Assembly: GCA_017461505.1 (NCBI GenBank)
Contig: JAFTXV010000010.1
Location: 1-64,000, forward strand
DNA from: Paludibacteraceae bacterium
Lineage (GTDB): Bacteria > Bacteroidota > Bacteroidia > Bacteroidales > Paludibacteraceae
Direction: 5' to 3'
DNA length: 64,000 nt
Shown: piece by piece, positions 36,506-44,540 of the stretch
Layout of the letters: each line of letters starts with the position of its first letter
Position numbering within the stretch: the first letter of the stretch is position 1
The notes under the pieces: model-generated
The model's input: the letters and a program-made list of their open reading frames with translations, nothing else
What the model was told of the DNA's origin: nothing
The model's database searches: none
Translations under genes and position numbers: made by a program

Positions 36506-36507
36506 CG

Positions 36508-36577
36508 CCTTTAACCTTTTGCCTCTCGCCTCTAAACTGTAGCCCGCAGGGCGTTCTCTAAACTGGGGCGCTCTGCG
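36508..36577. repeat. 7-mers and palindromic word between rho and aroQ
   Basis: Units cctttaa, ccttttg, cctctcg and cctctaa, then gtagcccgcagggcgttct and a small hairpin ggggcgctctgcgcct. This is the intergenic form of the element found inside aroQ and mtaB. Confidence 0.7.
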
Positions 36578-36578
36578 C

Positions 36579-38651
36579 CTACCTCGCTCCCGTCACTGCC
36601 AACAAAAATTCATCATTATCGTTGGTGCGCTCCATATATGTCTTCAGTTTCTCCATAGCCTCCACACTGTTCATGTCGGTCAACTGCTTACGAATAACCC
36701 ACATACGATTCAGTACATCGGCTGGCAATAACAAGTCATCTCGTCGAGTAGAAGACGCAGGTATATCCACTGCAGGGAAGATACGCTTGTTGCTGAGTTT
36801 GCGATCCAATTGCAACTCCATATTACCTGTTCCCTTAAACTCCTCAAAGATCACATCATCCATCTTGCTACCAGTCTCAGTCAATGCGGTAGCGATGATG
36901 GTCAAACTACCACCATTTTCTATATTACGCGCGGCACCGAAGAATCGTTTAGGCTTATGCAATGCTTGTGCTTCTACACCACCTGACAATACTTTTCCGC
37001 TGGATGGTGCTACTGTGTTATATGCGCGTGCGAGACGCGTGATACTATCTAATAATATCACTACATCATGTCCACATTCTACCAATCGTTTTGCTTTCTC
37101 ATGTACGATATTAGCTACTTTTACATGGTTTTCAGCGGGTTCATCAAAGGTGGATGCGATTACCTCTGCTTTCACCGAACGTGCCATATCTGTCACCTCT
37201 TCAGGACGCTCATCAATCAGCAGTACTATCATATATACCTCTGGGTGATTCTCTGCAATAGCATTGGCTATCTGCTTGAGTAGTACTGTCTTACCAGTTT
37301 TTGGTTGTGCTACAATCAATCCGCGTTGTCCCTTGCCGATAGGAGCAAAGAAATCTATGATACGTACTGATAATGGGTCGCTCTTGTCGCCTTTGCATAA
37401 CTTAAATTTCTCGTCTGGGAACAGTGGCGTGAGGTTTTCGAATGCAATGCGCTCTTTCGCTATTTCTGGTGCAATACCATTCACGCGCAGCACTTCTTTC
37501 ATGGGGAAATACTTATCAGCCTCTTTGGGAGGACGAATAGTACATTCTACGGTGTCACCCGTTTTCAAACTATATTGACGTATCTGTTGTTGCGATACGT
37601 AGATATCGTCTGGTGAAGAGATATAGTTGTAATCCGCGCTGCGCAAGAATCCGTATCCGTCAGGTGCACATTCCAACGTACCTATTGCAGTGATGGTGTC
37701 ACCAAAAGCCTCTACTCCCTTGTTGAGTAGTTCTTCCTCAGGTGATATAGCAGGTTTTTGCTCTGGCTTCTCATCGAGTGGTGTAATATCTTCACCATTA
37801 GCTAGTTGCTCTTCGCGTTTAGCTATCTGCTTGGTTATTTGAGCAATGCGTGCATCAATACGCGCCTTCTTCTCCTCAGGGGTTTCCTTGACTTTCGCCT
37901 CTTGCTTTTCGCCTTTTGCCTCATTGCCTTTCGCCTCATCGCCTTTCGCCTCATCGCCTTTCGCCTCTAACCTTTCGCCTTTAGCCTCTTTCTTCGGTCT
38001 TCCACGTTTCTTCTTGCCATTAACCGCTTCACCGCCAATAACCGCCTCACCGTTCTTAACCGTTTCACCGTCATTAACCAGCGGGGTCCCCGAAAAATCT
38101 GCCGATTTTTGGGGTGCTCCTTCACCGCCATTAACCGCTTCACTGCCATTAACCGCTTCACCGCCATTAACCGCCTCACCGTTCTTAACCGCTTCACCGC
38201 CATTAACCAGCGGGGTCCCCGAAAAATCTGCCGATTTTTGGGGTGCTCCTTCACCGCTCTTCACCACTGGCTCCTCAAAGATATTCGCTTGTTTTACGAC
38301 TGGCTTTGGCTGTGGTTGTTTGGCTTGCTCTTCTTTCATTTGCCCAAGTGTCTCTTCTTCATTGCCTACCGTCGCTAGCACACGATTACTCTTCATGTTG
38401 TCGGTGTTCACTTTGGTTGGTGCTGCTTGAATGCGTGCACGTTTGTTACGCTTCTTTTCTTCGGCTTTAGCTTGTTTAGCTTCTTCTTTGGCTTGCACTT
38501 CCGCACCACGTCTGTCGGCTTGTGCATCCAAAATGTCATAAATGATAGATTGCAGCGAAGCGTTGCGGCGAACTTTAATGCCGAACGTACCTGCAATTTC
38601 AGTCAACTGTTCGAGCGTCATACGCCCGAGTTTTTGCATATCGTATTGCAT
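36579..38651 (-). CDS. rho: Transcription termination factor Rho with expanded disordered insertion
   Basis: Rho is the hexameric RNA helicase that ends transcription. Domains: N-terminal helix bundle (1-45); a low-complexity, charged region (about 46-315); the cold-shock-like RNA-binding fold (320-395, with GFLR and SPDDIYVS); and the RecA-like motor with P-loop AQPKTGKT (448-455) and [15 protein letters not shown]. Bacteroidetes Rho proteins carry a disordered insertion, and in Bacteroides thetaiotaomicron it has been tied to condensate formation. Here it is built from repeats: a 129-bp imperfect duplication (from 38033 and 38162) with [12 protein letters not shown] twice, NGGEAV units, and KGDEA pentapeptides from alternating 7- and 8-mers. 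KKRGRPKK (213-220) looks like an AT-hook. Confidence 0.96.
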   Translation of the reverse strand: MQYDMQKLGRMTLEQLTEIAGTFGIKVRRNASLQSIIYDILDAQADRRGAEVQAKEEAKQAKAEEKKRNKRARIQAAPTKVNTDNMKSNRVLATVGNEEETLGQMKEEQAKQPQPKPVVKQANIFEEPVVKSGEGAPQKSADFSGTPLVNGGEAVKNGEAVNGGEAVNGSEAVNGGEGAPQKSADFSGTPLVNDGETVKNGEAVIGGEAVNGKKKRGRPKKEAKGERLEAKGDEAKGDEAKGNEAKGEKQEAKVKETPEEKKARIDARIAQITKQIAKREEQLANGEDITPLDEKPEQKPAISPEEELLNKGVEAFGDTITAIGTLECAPDGYGFLRSADYNYISSPDDIYVSQQQIRQYSLKTGDTVECTIRPPKEADKYFPMKEVLRVNGIAPEIAKERIAFENLTPLFPDEKFKLCKGDKSDPLSVRIIDFFAPIGKGQRGLIVAQPKTGKTVLLKQIANAIAENHPEVYMIVLLIDERPEEVTDMARSVKAEVIASTFDEPAENHVKVANIVHEKAKRLVECGHDVVILLDSITRLARAYNTVAPSSGKVLSGGVEAQALHKPKRFFGAARNIENGGSLTIIATALTETGSKMDDVIFEEFKGTGNMELQLDRKLSNKRIFPAVDIPASSTRRDDLLLPADVLNRMWVIRKQLTDMNSVEAMEKLKTYMERTNDNDEFLLAVTGAR
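37896..38257. repeat. Tandem repeats encoding the Rho insertion
   Basis: Two blocks. 37896-37993 alternates 7-mers (cctttcg) and 8-mers (cctcatcg), so that 15 bp gives a five-residue unit. 38033-38257 is an imperfect 129-bp duplication, each copy holding a bulged hairpin (ccccgaaaaatc...gatttttgggg). All changes keep the frame. Confidence 0.85.
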
Positions 38652-38724
38652 AAAAATGTATGTAAATAATTCTTTTTGTGAAAAAAATAATAGAAATCTT
38701 TGCTGATGTATTACAAAGACCGTG

Positions 38725-38756
38725 CAAAAGTACTACAAAAATTTGAATTACGCAAA
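38725..38756 (-). promoter_or_regulatory. rho promoter
   Basis: The minus strand shows TTTG (38756-38753), a 20-bp spacer and TACTTTTG (38732-38725), about 75 bp before the rho ATG. Confidence 0.75.
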
Positions 38757-38795
38757 TAAATTAGCTAAAAAACTTCACTTTTGTGTTATTTCTTC

Positions 38796-38858
38796 GCCTT
38801 TCACCTCATCACCTCATCACCTTATAGCCTTATCACCTTATATCCTTATCGCCTCAAA
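38796..38858. repeat. 8-mer array overlapping the mtaB end
   Basis: Units of the form cctcatca, ccttatag, ccttatca, ccttatat, ccttatcg and cctcaaaa. It includes the mtaB stop (38838) and encodes the final residues of MtaB. Confidence 0.75.
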
Positions 38859-40163
38859 AGTATTGATTTTCGCCTTATCATACGGACCATACACCTTGAT
38901 ATAATTCTCGGTAAAGCCCGACATCTGGTCGCCTTCTTTCTTTGACTCCCACAACACAACTGCTTTGCTGCCAGCATGTTTTGCGTAGAATGCTTTGGTC
39001 TTTTCTTCCGATACTTCGTGCAATATCTTGCTGCGGCGTTGACGTTCTTTCTTTGGAACTACATATAAATCCATCTCTAGCATCTTCGTGTTAGCTCGCT
39101 CCGAGTAGGTAAACACATGCAGTTGGCTCACATCCAATCCTTTGATAAAAGCTAAATAATCTTCCCAGTACTCCTCTGTCTCTCCGCGTACGCCCACCAT
39201 ACAATCTACCCCGATAAACGCGTGTGGCATCAACTCTTTGATACGTCTTACACGCTCTGCAAATAACTCACGTGTATAACGGCGCTTCATTATTTTAAGT
39301 ACTTCATTACTACCGGATTGCAGTGGAATGTGGAAGTGCGGCGCAAAGTGCTTCGATTGCGCCACAAACTCAATAATCTCATCCGTCAACAAGTTTGGCT
39401 CACACGACGATATCCGCACCCGATAATCCATGCCTCTCGCCTCTCGCCTTATCGCCTCATCGCCTAATTCGTCTAGCGCGCGCAGAAGTTCAATAAAACT
39501 CTCACCTGTACTCCGTCCAAAGTCTCCAATGTTCACTCCTGTGATTATCAGTTCTTTAGCGCCTTGCTTCAATGCCTCTTGCGCATCTTTGACCACCTCT
39601 TCTATTTTCGGATTGCGCGACTTTCCGCGTGCGTATGGGATAGTACAATAGGTACAGAAGTAGTTGCATCCGTCTTGCACTTTGATGAAGCATCTCGTCC
39701 TATCATCCGCCGAATGCACGCCATGAAACTCCTCCACTTCGCGGATATTCGCCACGCGAATTTTCTGTGCCTCTAAACTATAGCCCGTAGGGCGTTCTGT
39801 AGGCGGAACGCCGTCCTCTAAACTATCACACAACTCATCCACTAGTTGTGTGATACTGTATTTCTCCTCCTGCCCCAGCACATAATCCACTCCCTCTATC
39901 TGTGCGATCTGCTGTGGCTGCAACTGTGCATAACAGCCAGTTACGATGATGATGGCGTTGGGGTATTTGCGATGTAATTGATTGATTGTCTGTCTGTCTT
40001 TATGATCTGCGGCATCGGTCACGGAGCAAGTATTCACTACGCACACATCGGGCACTTCATTCAGCGAAGCCCTTTGATGTCCACGCAACAGCAATTCTTT
40101 GCCAAGCGCACTGCTCTCAGCAAAATTCAACTTACACCCCAACGTCACAAAACGTACTTTCAC
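38838..40163 (-). CDS. mtaB: tRNA ms2-t6A37 methylthiotransferase (MiaB-like radical SAM)
   Basis: MtaB adds a methylthio group to t6A37 of some tRNAs. The N-terminal UPF0004 domain has LGCKLN, NTCSVTDAAD and GCYAQ, with Cys ligands for the auxiliary cluster. The radical SAM triad is in DGCNYFCTYC. The C-terminal part ends without an obvious long TRAM domain. Two in-frame repeat insertions stand out. A 45-bp segment between 12-bp direct repeats (39770-39826) adds DGVPPTERPTGY between two SLE triplets. 7/8-mers at 39433-39471 encode part of the sequence LGDEAIRREARG. Overlaps ftsY by 4 bp. Confidence 0.92.
   Translation of the reverse strand: MKVRFVTLGCKLNFAESSALGKELLLRGHQRASLNEVPDVCVVNTCSVTDAADHKDRQTINQLHRKYPNAIIIVTGCYAQLQPQQIAQIEGVDYVLGQEEKYSITQLVDELCDSLEDGVPPTERPTGYSLEAQKIRVANIREVEEFHGVHSADDRTRCFIKVQDGCNYFCTYCTIPYARGKSRNPKIEEVVKDAQEALKQGAKELIITGVNIGDFGRSTGESFIELLRALDELGDEAIRREARGMDYRVRISSCEPNLLTDEIIEFVAQSKHFAPHFHIPLQSGSNEVLKIMKRRYTRELFAERVRRIKELMPHAFIGVDCMVGVRGETEEYWEDYLAFIKGLDVSQLHVFTYSERANTKMLEMDLYVVPKKERQRRSKILHEVSEEKTKAFYAKHAGSKAVVLWESKKEGDQMSGFTENYIKVYGPYDKAKINTFEAIRI
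39770..39826. repeat. 45-bp palindromic insert with 12-bp direct repeats inside mtaB
   Basis: CCTCTAAACTAT occurs at 39770-39781 and again at 39815-39826. Between them lie the palindromic words agcccgtagggcg and ggcgttc...ggaacgcc. The repeat distance is 45 bp, so the frame is kept. The layout resembles a small insertion or duplication event with target-like repeats. Confidence 0.8.
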
Positions 40164-41110
40164 CCTAATAATGATTTTACGAATTCTTCGCGATCGAATA
40201 CTTGCAGATCTGTCATCTGCTCACCCAATCCGATATAACGCACAGGTATCTTAAATTGGTCGCTTATTCCTATTACCACACCACCTTTGGCAGTGCCATC
40301 TAACTTCGTGATAGCCAACGAACTAACCTGCGTTGCTTTCGTAAACTGCTTCGCTTGCTCAAACGCATTTTGTCCGGTACTTCCGTCCAATACGAGCATC
40401 ACATCATGCGGTGCATCGGGCACCACTTTCTGCATTACGTTCTTGATCTTGGTGAGCTCGTTCATCAAGTTTATCTTGTTGTGCAGACGTCCCGCGGTGT
40501 CAATCAATACCACATCCGCATCGTTGGCTTTCGCACTTTGTAGAGTGTCAAATGCCACACTCGCAGGGTCAGAACCTTGTTGCTGTTTCACTACAGGCAC
40601 TCCCACGCGCTCGCCCCAAATACATAGTTGCTCCACAGCGGCTGCACGGAAGGTATCAGCTGCACCCAGATACACTTTCTTGCCTGCCATTTTGTATTGG
40701 TGTGCCAGTTTGCCGATGGTGGTAGTCTTGCCTACACCATTCACACCTACTACCATGATCACGTAAGGCTTGCATGGCAATTCGTCTTGAAAATCAGCCA
40801 CTTGCATGCTGTTGTTTTCTGCGAGCAAACCAGCCACCTCTTCCACTAGTATTTGGTTGAGCTCAGCCGTACCGAGGTATTTATCTCGCTTCACGCGCTC
40901 TTGCACGCGTTCAATGATGCGCAGGGTAGTATCTACACCTACATCAGAAGTGATAAGTGCCTCTTCTAGGTTGTCTAGCACATCGTCATCCACGGTGGAC
41001 TTACCAGCGATGGCATGCCCTATCTTACTCAGGAAGGAGGTTTTTGTCTTCTCCAGTCCTTTGTCCAATGTCTCTTTCTTTTCTTTTCCAAATAATCCAA
41101 AAAATGCCAT
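40160..41110 (-). CDS. ftsY: Signal recognition particle receptor FtsY
   Basis: FtsY brings ribosome-SRP complexes to the membrane translocon. The 316 residues contain the N domain and the GTPase motifs [31 protein letters not shown] and [10 protein letters not shown]. The acidic A domain is nearly absent, as often in Bacteroidetes. It overlaps mtaB by 4 bp. Just upstream is the large 7-mer array. Confidence 0.96.
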   Translation of the reverse strand: MAFFGLFGKEKKETLDKGLEKTKTSFLSKIGHAIAGKSTVDDDVLDNLEEALITSDVGVDTTLRIIERVQERVKRDKYLGTAELNQILVEEVAGLLAENNSMQVADFQDELPCKPYVIMVVGVNGVGKTTTIGKLAHQYKMAGKKVYLGAADTFRAAAVEQLCIWGERVGVPVVKQQQGSDPASVAFDTLQSAKANDADVVLIDTAGRLHNKINLMNELTKIKNVMQKVVPDAPHDVMLVLDGSTGQNAFEQAKQFTKATQVSSLAITKLDGTAKGGVVIGISDQFKIPVRYIGLGEQMTDLQVFDREEFVKSLLG

Positions 41111-41127
41111 AATTATCTCGTCTTTAA

Positions 41128-41442
41128 CCTTTCAGTTTTCACCTTTCAGTTTTCAGTTTTCACCTTTCCCCTTTCCCCTTTCAGTTTTCACCTTTCAGTT
41201 TTCAGTTTTCACCTTTCCCCTTTCCCCTTTCAGTTTTCACCTTTCAGTTTTCAGTTTTCACCTTTCACCTTTCACCTTTCAGTTTTCACCTTTCAGTTTT
41301 CAGTTTTCAGTTTTCACCTTTCACCTTTCACCTTTCAGTTTTCACCTTTCAGTTTTCAGTTTTCAGTTTTCAGTTTTCACCTTTCACCTTTCAGTTTTCA
41401 CCTTTCACCTTTCAGTTTTCACCTTTCCCCTTTCAGTTTTCA
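41128..41442. repeat. 45-unit 7-mer array with nested order
   Basis: It is built from three words only, with no spacer: a = cctttca, b = gttttca, c = cctttcc. The order is ababbcc, ababbcc, ababbaa, ababbbaa, ababbbbaa, baabcab. The first three blocks are 49 bp, then the b-run grows by one unit per block. The array fills the gap between ftsY and the transferase gene at 41405 and encodes the last residues of that protein ([13 protein letters not shown]). Confidence 0.92.
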
Positions 41443-42496
41443 GTTTCCTCAGTCCCCAACTCAGCCCAAACGTACTCAAAATTCCCAGCGCAATTACCAC
41501 GTATAATTGTACATCTATGCTTGCACCCAGTTGCCATACTCCCCACCATATACCTACTATCAACAGATTGATGCTCAATAGGATACAGGTCGTTTGTAGG
41601 TGATTTAGGTTGTGCTCCAAAAACAAGTGATGTAGGTGTGTCTTGTCTGCTTCAAAGGGTGATACTTTGCGGCATATACGCTCATTCATAACGCGTAGCG
41701 TGTCAAACACAGGAATGCACATTACCGCTAAGCAAAATGCCACAACTCCAAATCCGTCTTCAATCAATCCTTCGCAGGGAGAGTCTATGGAGAGCAACTG
41801 AAATACTGCCATCGTCAGTATCGCACCAATCATCAGTGTTCCGCCGTCGCCGATAAACATTTTCTTGCGCGTGCTAAAAACGTTGTAGCAGAAAAACGGT
41901 ATCGTTGCCGCAACTACGATAATCAGCAATCCACACCAAATCCAATTGCCTACATATCCGAATACTGCTGCAAATAGCGAACAACTTATTATTCCAAACC
42001 CTGATGAATATCCATCTATCCCGTCTATGAGGTTGATGCTGTTGATGATTCCTACGCCTGCTAATATGCTGAGTATTACTGCTATTGCAGTGGGTATTTG
42101 CTCTACTTGCCAAAGCCCGTGCAGGTCGTTAATCATTGTTTGGGTAGTCCATATATACAATCCTATGATGGTCGCTTCTATGATAAATCGTAGTGAAACG
42201 GATAGGTTGTAAATATCATCCAACACGCCTATCACCAGCAGTAGGCAGATAAAAGTGATGGCTACATGTACGCTTTCATGGGTGGCGTATGAGTCAAAGA
42301 CCAACGTAGGGAACACCATGGCTAGTGCAATTACCACACCACCGAGTAGGGGTACTGGCTTTTTTTGCAATTTGCGATAGTTGGGACTATCGACAATGTT
42401 TTTAGCTTGTGCATAGCGGTATATCACGGGGTATATTACCCATGAAAGTACAAATGCTGCTAATGCCGCAAGTGATATTAATAAAGCCTGTTTCAC
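41405..42496 (-). CDS. MraY/WecA-type undecaprenyl-phosphate sugar-1-phosphate transferase
   Basis: These membrane enzymes load the first sugar phosphate onto undecaprenyl phosphate for surface-glycan synthesis. Motifs seen: [37 protein letters not shown] and the late HLHH. About eleven helices. A longer frame opens at 42583, but the promoter lies inside that extension, so I take the GTG at 42496 ([19 protein letters not shown]), giving 363 residues. WecA-like function is more likely than MraY because it lies outside a division cluster. The C-terminus is written by the 7-mer array. Confidence 0.88.
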   Translation of the reverse strand: MKQALLISLAALAAFVLSWVIYPVIYRYAQAKNIVDSPNYRKLQKKPVPLLGGVVIALAMVFPTLVFDSYATHESVHVAITFICLLLVIGVLDDIYNLSVSLRFIIEATIIGLYIWTTQTMINDLHGLWQVEQIPTAIAVILSILAGVGIINSINLIDGIDGYSSGFGIISCSLFAAVFGYVGNWIWCGLLIIVVAATIPFFCYNVFSTRKKMFIGDGGTLMIGAILTMAVFQLLSIDSPCEGLIEDGFGVVAFCLAVMCIPVFDTLRVMNERICRKVSPFEADKTHLHHLFLEHNLNHLQTTCILLSINLLIVGIWWGVWQLGASIDVQLYVVIALGILSTFGLSWGLRKLKTERGKVKTER

Positions 42497-42529
42497 GTAT
42501 GAAATATACTGTATTTTCAGTTCAACCCG

Positions 42530-42561
42530 CAAAGGTACTACAAAAAATGCACATACGCAAG
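42530..42561 (-). promoter_or_regulatory. Promoter of the sugar-1-phosphate transferase gene
   Basis: The minus strand shows CTTG (42561-42558), a 20-bp spacer and TACCTTTG (42537-42530), 34 bp upstream of the GTG chosen as start. Confidence 0.75.
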
Positions 42562-42562
42562 A

Positions 42563-42695
42563 AAGCACGACGAATTTCTTCAAAAAAAAGAATTCTTTTT
42601 TATTATAAGGCGAAATATGCCTATTATGCTCGCATGAAATAGGCGTATTGAGACGGATAATAGATGCGCAAGCATTGAAGAAATTTGTCGTGCTT
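42563..42695. repeat. Fold-back element with nested inverted repeats
   Basis: AAGCACGACGAATTTCTTCA (42563-42582) is matched by its complement at 42676-42695 with one mismatch. Inside, aatatgcctatt and aataggcgtatt form a second inverted pair. The whole 133-bp stretch can fold into one long interrupted hairpin. No gene is inside. The left arm touches the transferase promoter. Confidence 0.75.
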
Positions 42696-42889
42696 ACTTA
42701 GCTAGAAAACTTCCTTTTTTCGGAGGGAACCCGCCCCGTAGGGGAAGGGGCGTGCCGAAAAAATGCACATACCTGCGTCCGAAGGTACTACAGGTCGCTT
42801 AATGCGAGGACGTAGTCCGCATATCGAGTAAGTTTGCTTATTTGTCGTGATTACTCCCCCAAAATCCTTATACTAATCCTTTAGAAATT

Positions 42890-42955
42890 ACGTAGCATAT
42901 ACGTAGGATATACGTAACATATACGTAGGATAAACGTATGATATACGTAATATTT
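42890..42955. repeat. 11-bp tandem array, six units
   Basis: Units acgtagcatat, acgtaggatat, acgtaacatat, acgtaggataa, acgtatgatat and acgtaatattt, exactly 11 bp each. It lies in the gene-free stretch 42497-43643. That stretch also holds the fold-back element, small hairpins, composite repeat R1 and the A1 promoter and leader. Confidence 0.88.
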
Positions 42956-43059
42956 ATAGACTTTCACCGATGGTTTACTAAGACTTCACTATTTTCTTTT
43001 GGGAAGGGGGTGGGGGTGGCTAATACCCGCGGCTTCGCCGCCTGAAAAAAGACTTCTTA

Positions 43060-43099
43060 TGTTGGTTGCCAATGCGTGCACGCATTCTTCCAACCTACA
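43060..43099. repeat. Stem-loop, copy 1 of a covarying pair
   Basis: Outer stem TGTTGGTTG/CAACCTACA (8 of 9 pairs) encloses an inner palindrome ATGCGTGCACGCAT and a conserved ATTCTTCCAA. The partner copy is at 46869-46917, with different but still paired stem bases. Confidence 0.65.
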
Positions 43100-43114
43100 G
43101 AAGAAAGGCCTTTG

Positions 43115-43312
43115 AATTGACACTAATTGACGAACTAAATTGACATTAATTGTCGTTTAATTATTAAAAAAAGATATTAATTATTAACTATTAATTGAAA
43201 TAATCCCCGCCCTCGGGCGACAACATAACCAAAGTTTAGAGCGAAGCGATAAAAGCTCCCCGCCTTTAACCTCTCACCTCTCACCTCTCACCTCTAACCT
43301 CTAACCTCTAAT
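43115..43312. repeat. AT-rich repeat plus composite repeat R1
   Basis: 43115-43220 is identical or nearly so to 46922-47029 (attgacactaattgacg ... tgaaataatcc). It leads into composite repeat R1 (43205-43312): a CCCTCGGG hairpin, acaacataaccaaag, tttagagcgaagcgataaaa, ctccccgcc, and seven 7-mers (cctttaa, three cctctca, three cctctaa). Confidence 0.85.
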
Positions 43313-43379
43313 CTTGTAAGTCAAGGGTGGGGTAGAAAACAAGAAAAAGAAATATAATTGCAAAAAAACTTCTCAAATA

Positions 43380-43411
43380 TTTGGTCATTCCAAAAAAAAG
43401 CAGTACCTTTG
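43380..43411 (+). promoter_or_regulatory. Promoter of the A1-B1 operon
   Basis: TTTG (43380-43383), a 20-bp spacer and TACCTTTG (43404-43411). The stretch from about 43375 to 43423 is nearly identical to the A2 promoter at 58316-58364. The leader to the A1 ATG is about 230 nt. Confidence 0.82.
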
Positions 43412-43423
43412 CACCCAAATTTC

Positions 43424-43600
43424 GCTTGCGCTAGCACGCGCATCGCGTGATACTAAGGTGTACGCCACCTAAAATGGACATATATATTGCGATGTAAACG
43501 CTTTGGTTTCAGTTCGAACTTCGCAACTTCTTGAAACTTAATAACCCAAAGATTTACAGCAGAGATACTCGTTTGTATCCCGCTGTGCTTTTGTTATGTC
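43424..43600 (+). promoter_or_regulatory. Long structured leader of A1
   Basis: It holds small hairpins (CACGC-gcatc-GCGTG; AGGTG-tacgc-CACCT) and a conserved block at 43511-43551 (agttcgaacttcgcaact ... gaaacttaataa) shared with the A2 leader. A hairpin at 43556-43585 follows (acagc..gatac/gtatc..gctgt), trailed by gcttttgtt. This could be an attenuator or an RNA switch; function unknown. Confidence 0.55.
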
Positions 43601-43643
43601 GATGGATGTAATAAATGGTAAATTTGGTTATAAGTTATAAGAA

Positions 43644-44540
43644 ATGAACAAAAGTCTGAACGTATTTTTAAGTGTATTACTGTGTTTTGTATTGTGTGCA
43701 GGTGTGCTCACATCGCTTTATACCACCGATGATTCCGCTTCTCAGCACTATCAAACGGAATATACATCTTCTATTCCTACTGGCATAGACGCTCCTTCGG
43801 TATCTTTTGGTGTAGGGGCTAATGGTGACGTCTTGGCAGTCCCCATGTCCTCTCGCCGCTCTTCGCGAGAGCAATATCTACAGCCGTCAAGGCGATCTAC
43901 AGGCGTAGCCGATCTACAGGGTTTTTCCCGATCTGCTAACTCAACAGGCATGTTATCTCTCCCTTCCCTTCAGGGAGGGGATGGGGGTAGGCTTTTCACT
44001 CATATGTCTTCCTCTCAAACGATGAAGTCTTTTGGTGGTGGCAGTAATGCAGCAGGTGTCTCTATGTCTGGCGGTGTGGTATCTACCAATAGCCAATCAC
44101 CAATATCTAATAGCCAACTATCCATTCTTACTCTTCCAACACCAATGTTTACGTCACAACAAATGCTTGCCGATGCACCAACGATGGCTACGTATGAAGA
44201 TGTAGCTGCGCCAAGAGGAATAGCAGGAAGAAGAGATGTTCCCATCATAGGTGGTGGAGAAAGTGATGAAAGTTCGTTTATGAATATTCTAATAAATATT
44301 TGTGGTGGAGCTGCCAATTGGAGTTTGACCGATGCTCAGTTACGGGCGAAATGGGAGGTGTATTACGCGCTTCATGGAAATGCACCAGATTATTGGGATG
44401 CGTTTTTGAGTTGGTATCAGAATCTTCGTACATTACCAGAGGGTACTCCGGTAGGGGATGCTATTCCATGTATGCTTTTATTGTCAATTATCTTTGTAGT
44501 ATATACGTATATCCGTCGTAAAAAAATCAATACTATATGA
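43644..44540 (+). CDS. Surface-anchored protein A1 with variable middle (paralogue of A2)
   Basis: The 298 residues begin with a hydrophobic segment (NVFLSVLLCFVLCAGVL) and end with a tripartite tail: PVGDAIP, a hydrophobic stretch (about 276-290) and the basic RRKK. That tail resembles a protein-sorting or anchor signal. The middle has the conserved motif SSQTMKSFGGGSNAAGVSMS, shared with A2. On both sides lie segments written by repeat words: the aroQ-type word at 43897, a ccttcccttcagggaggg module at 43959 and 7-mers (ccaatag and so on) at 44086-44120. I do not recognise the family. Its stop overlaps the B1 start (ATGA), so A and B are co-expressed. Confidence 0.75.
   Translation: MNKSLNVFLSVLLCFVLCAGVLTSLYTTDDSASQHYQTEYTSSIPTGIDAPSVSFGVGANGDVLAVPMSSRRSSREQYLQPSRRSTGVADLQGFSRSANSTGMLSLPSLQGGDGGRLFTHMSSSQTMKSFGGGSNAAGVSMSGGVVSTNSQSPISNSQLSILTLPTPMFTSQQMLADAPTMATYEDVAAPRGIAGRRDVPIIGGGESDESSFMNILINICGGAANWSLTDAQLRAKWEVYYALHGNAPDYWDAFLSWYQNLRTLPEGTPVGDAIPCMLLLSIIFVVYTYIRRKKINTI

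Noticed and set aside
37846-38430. 194-codon plus-strand frame inside rho
   Set aside because: It is the complement of the repetitive Rho insertion; rho itself is certain, and the frame has no start signals or homology I can see.
41128-41442. CRISPR array
   Set aside because: Units are 7 bp, contiguous and without unique spacers; no cas genes are nearby.
42497-42583. N-terminal extension of the sugar-1-phosphate transferase
   Set aside because: The extension contains the -7 box TACCTTTG; the GTG at 42496 gives a normal start for the family.
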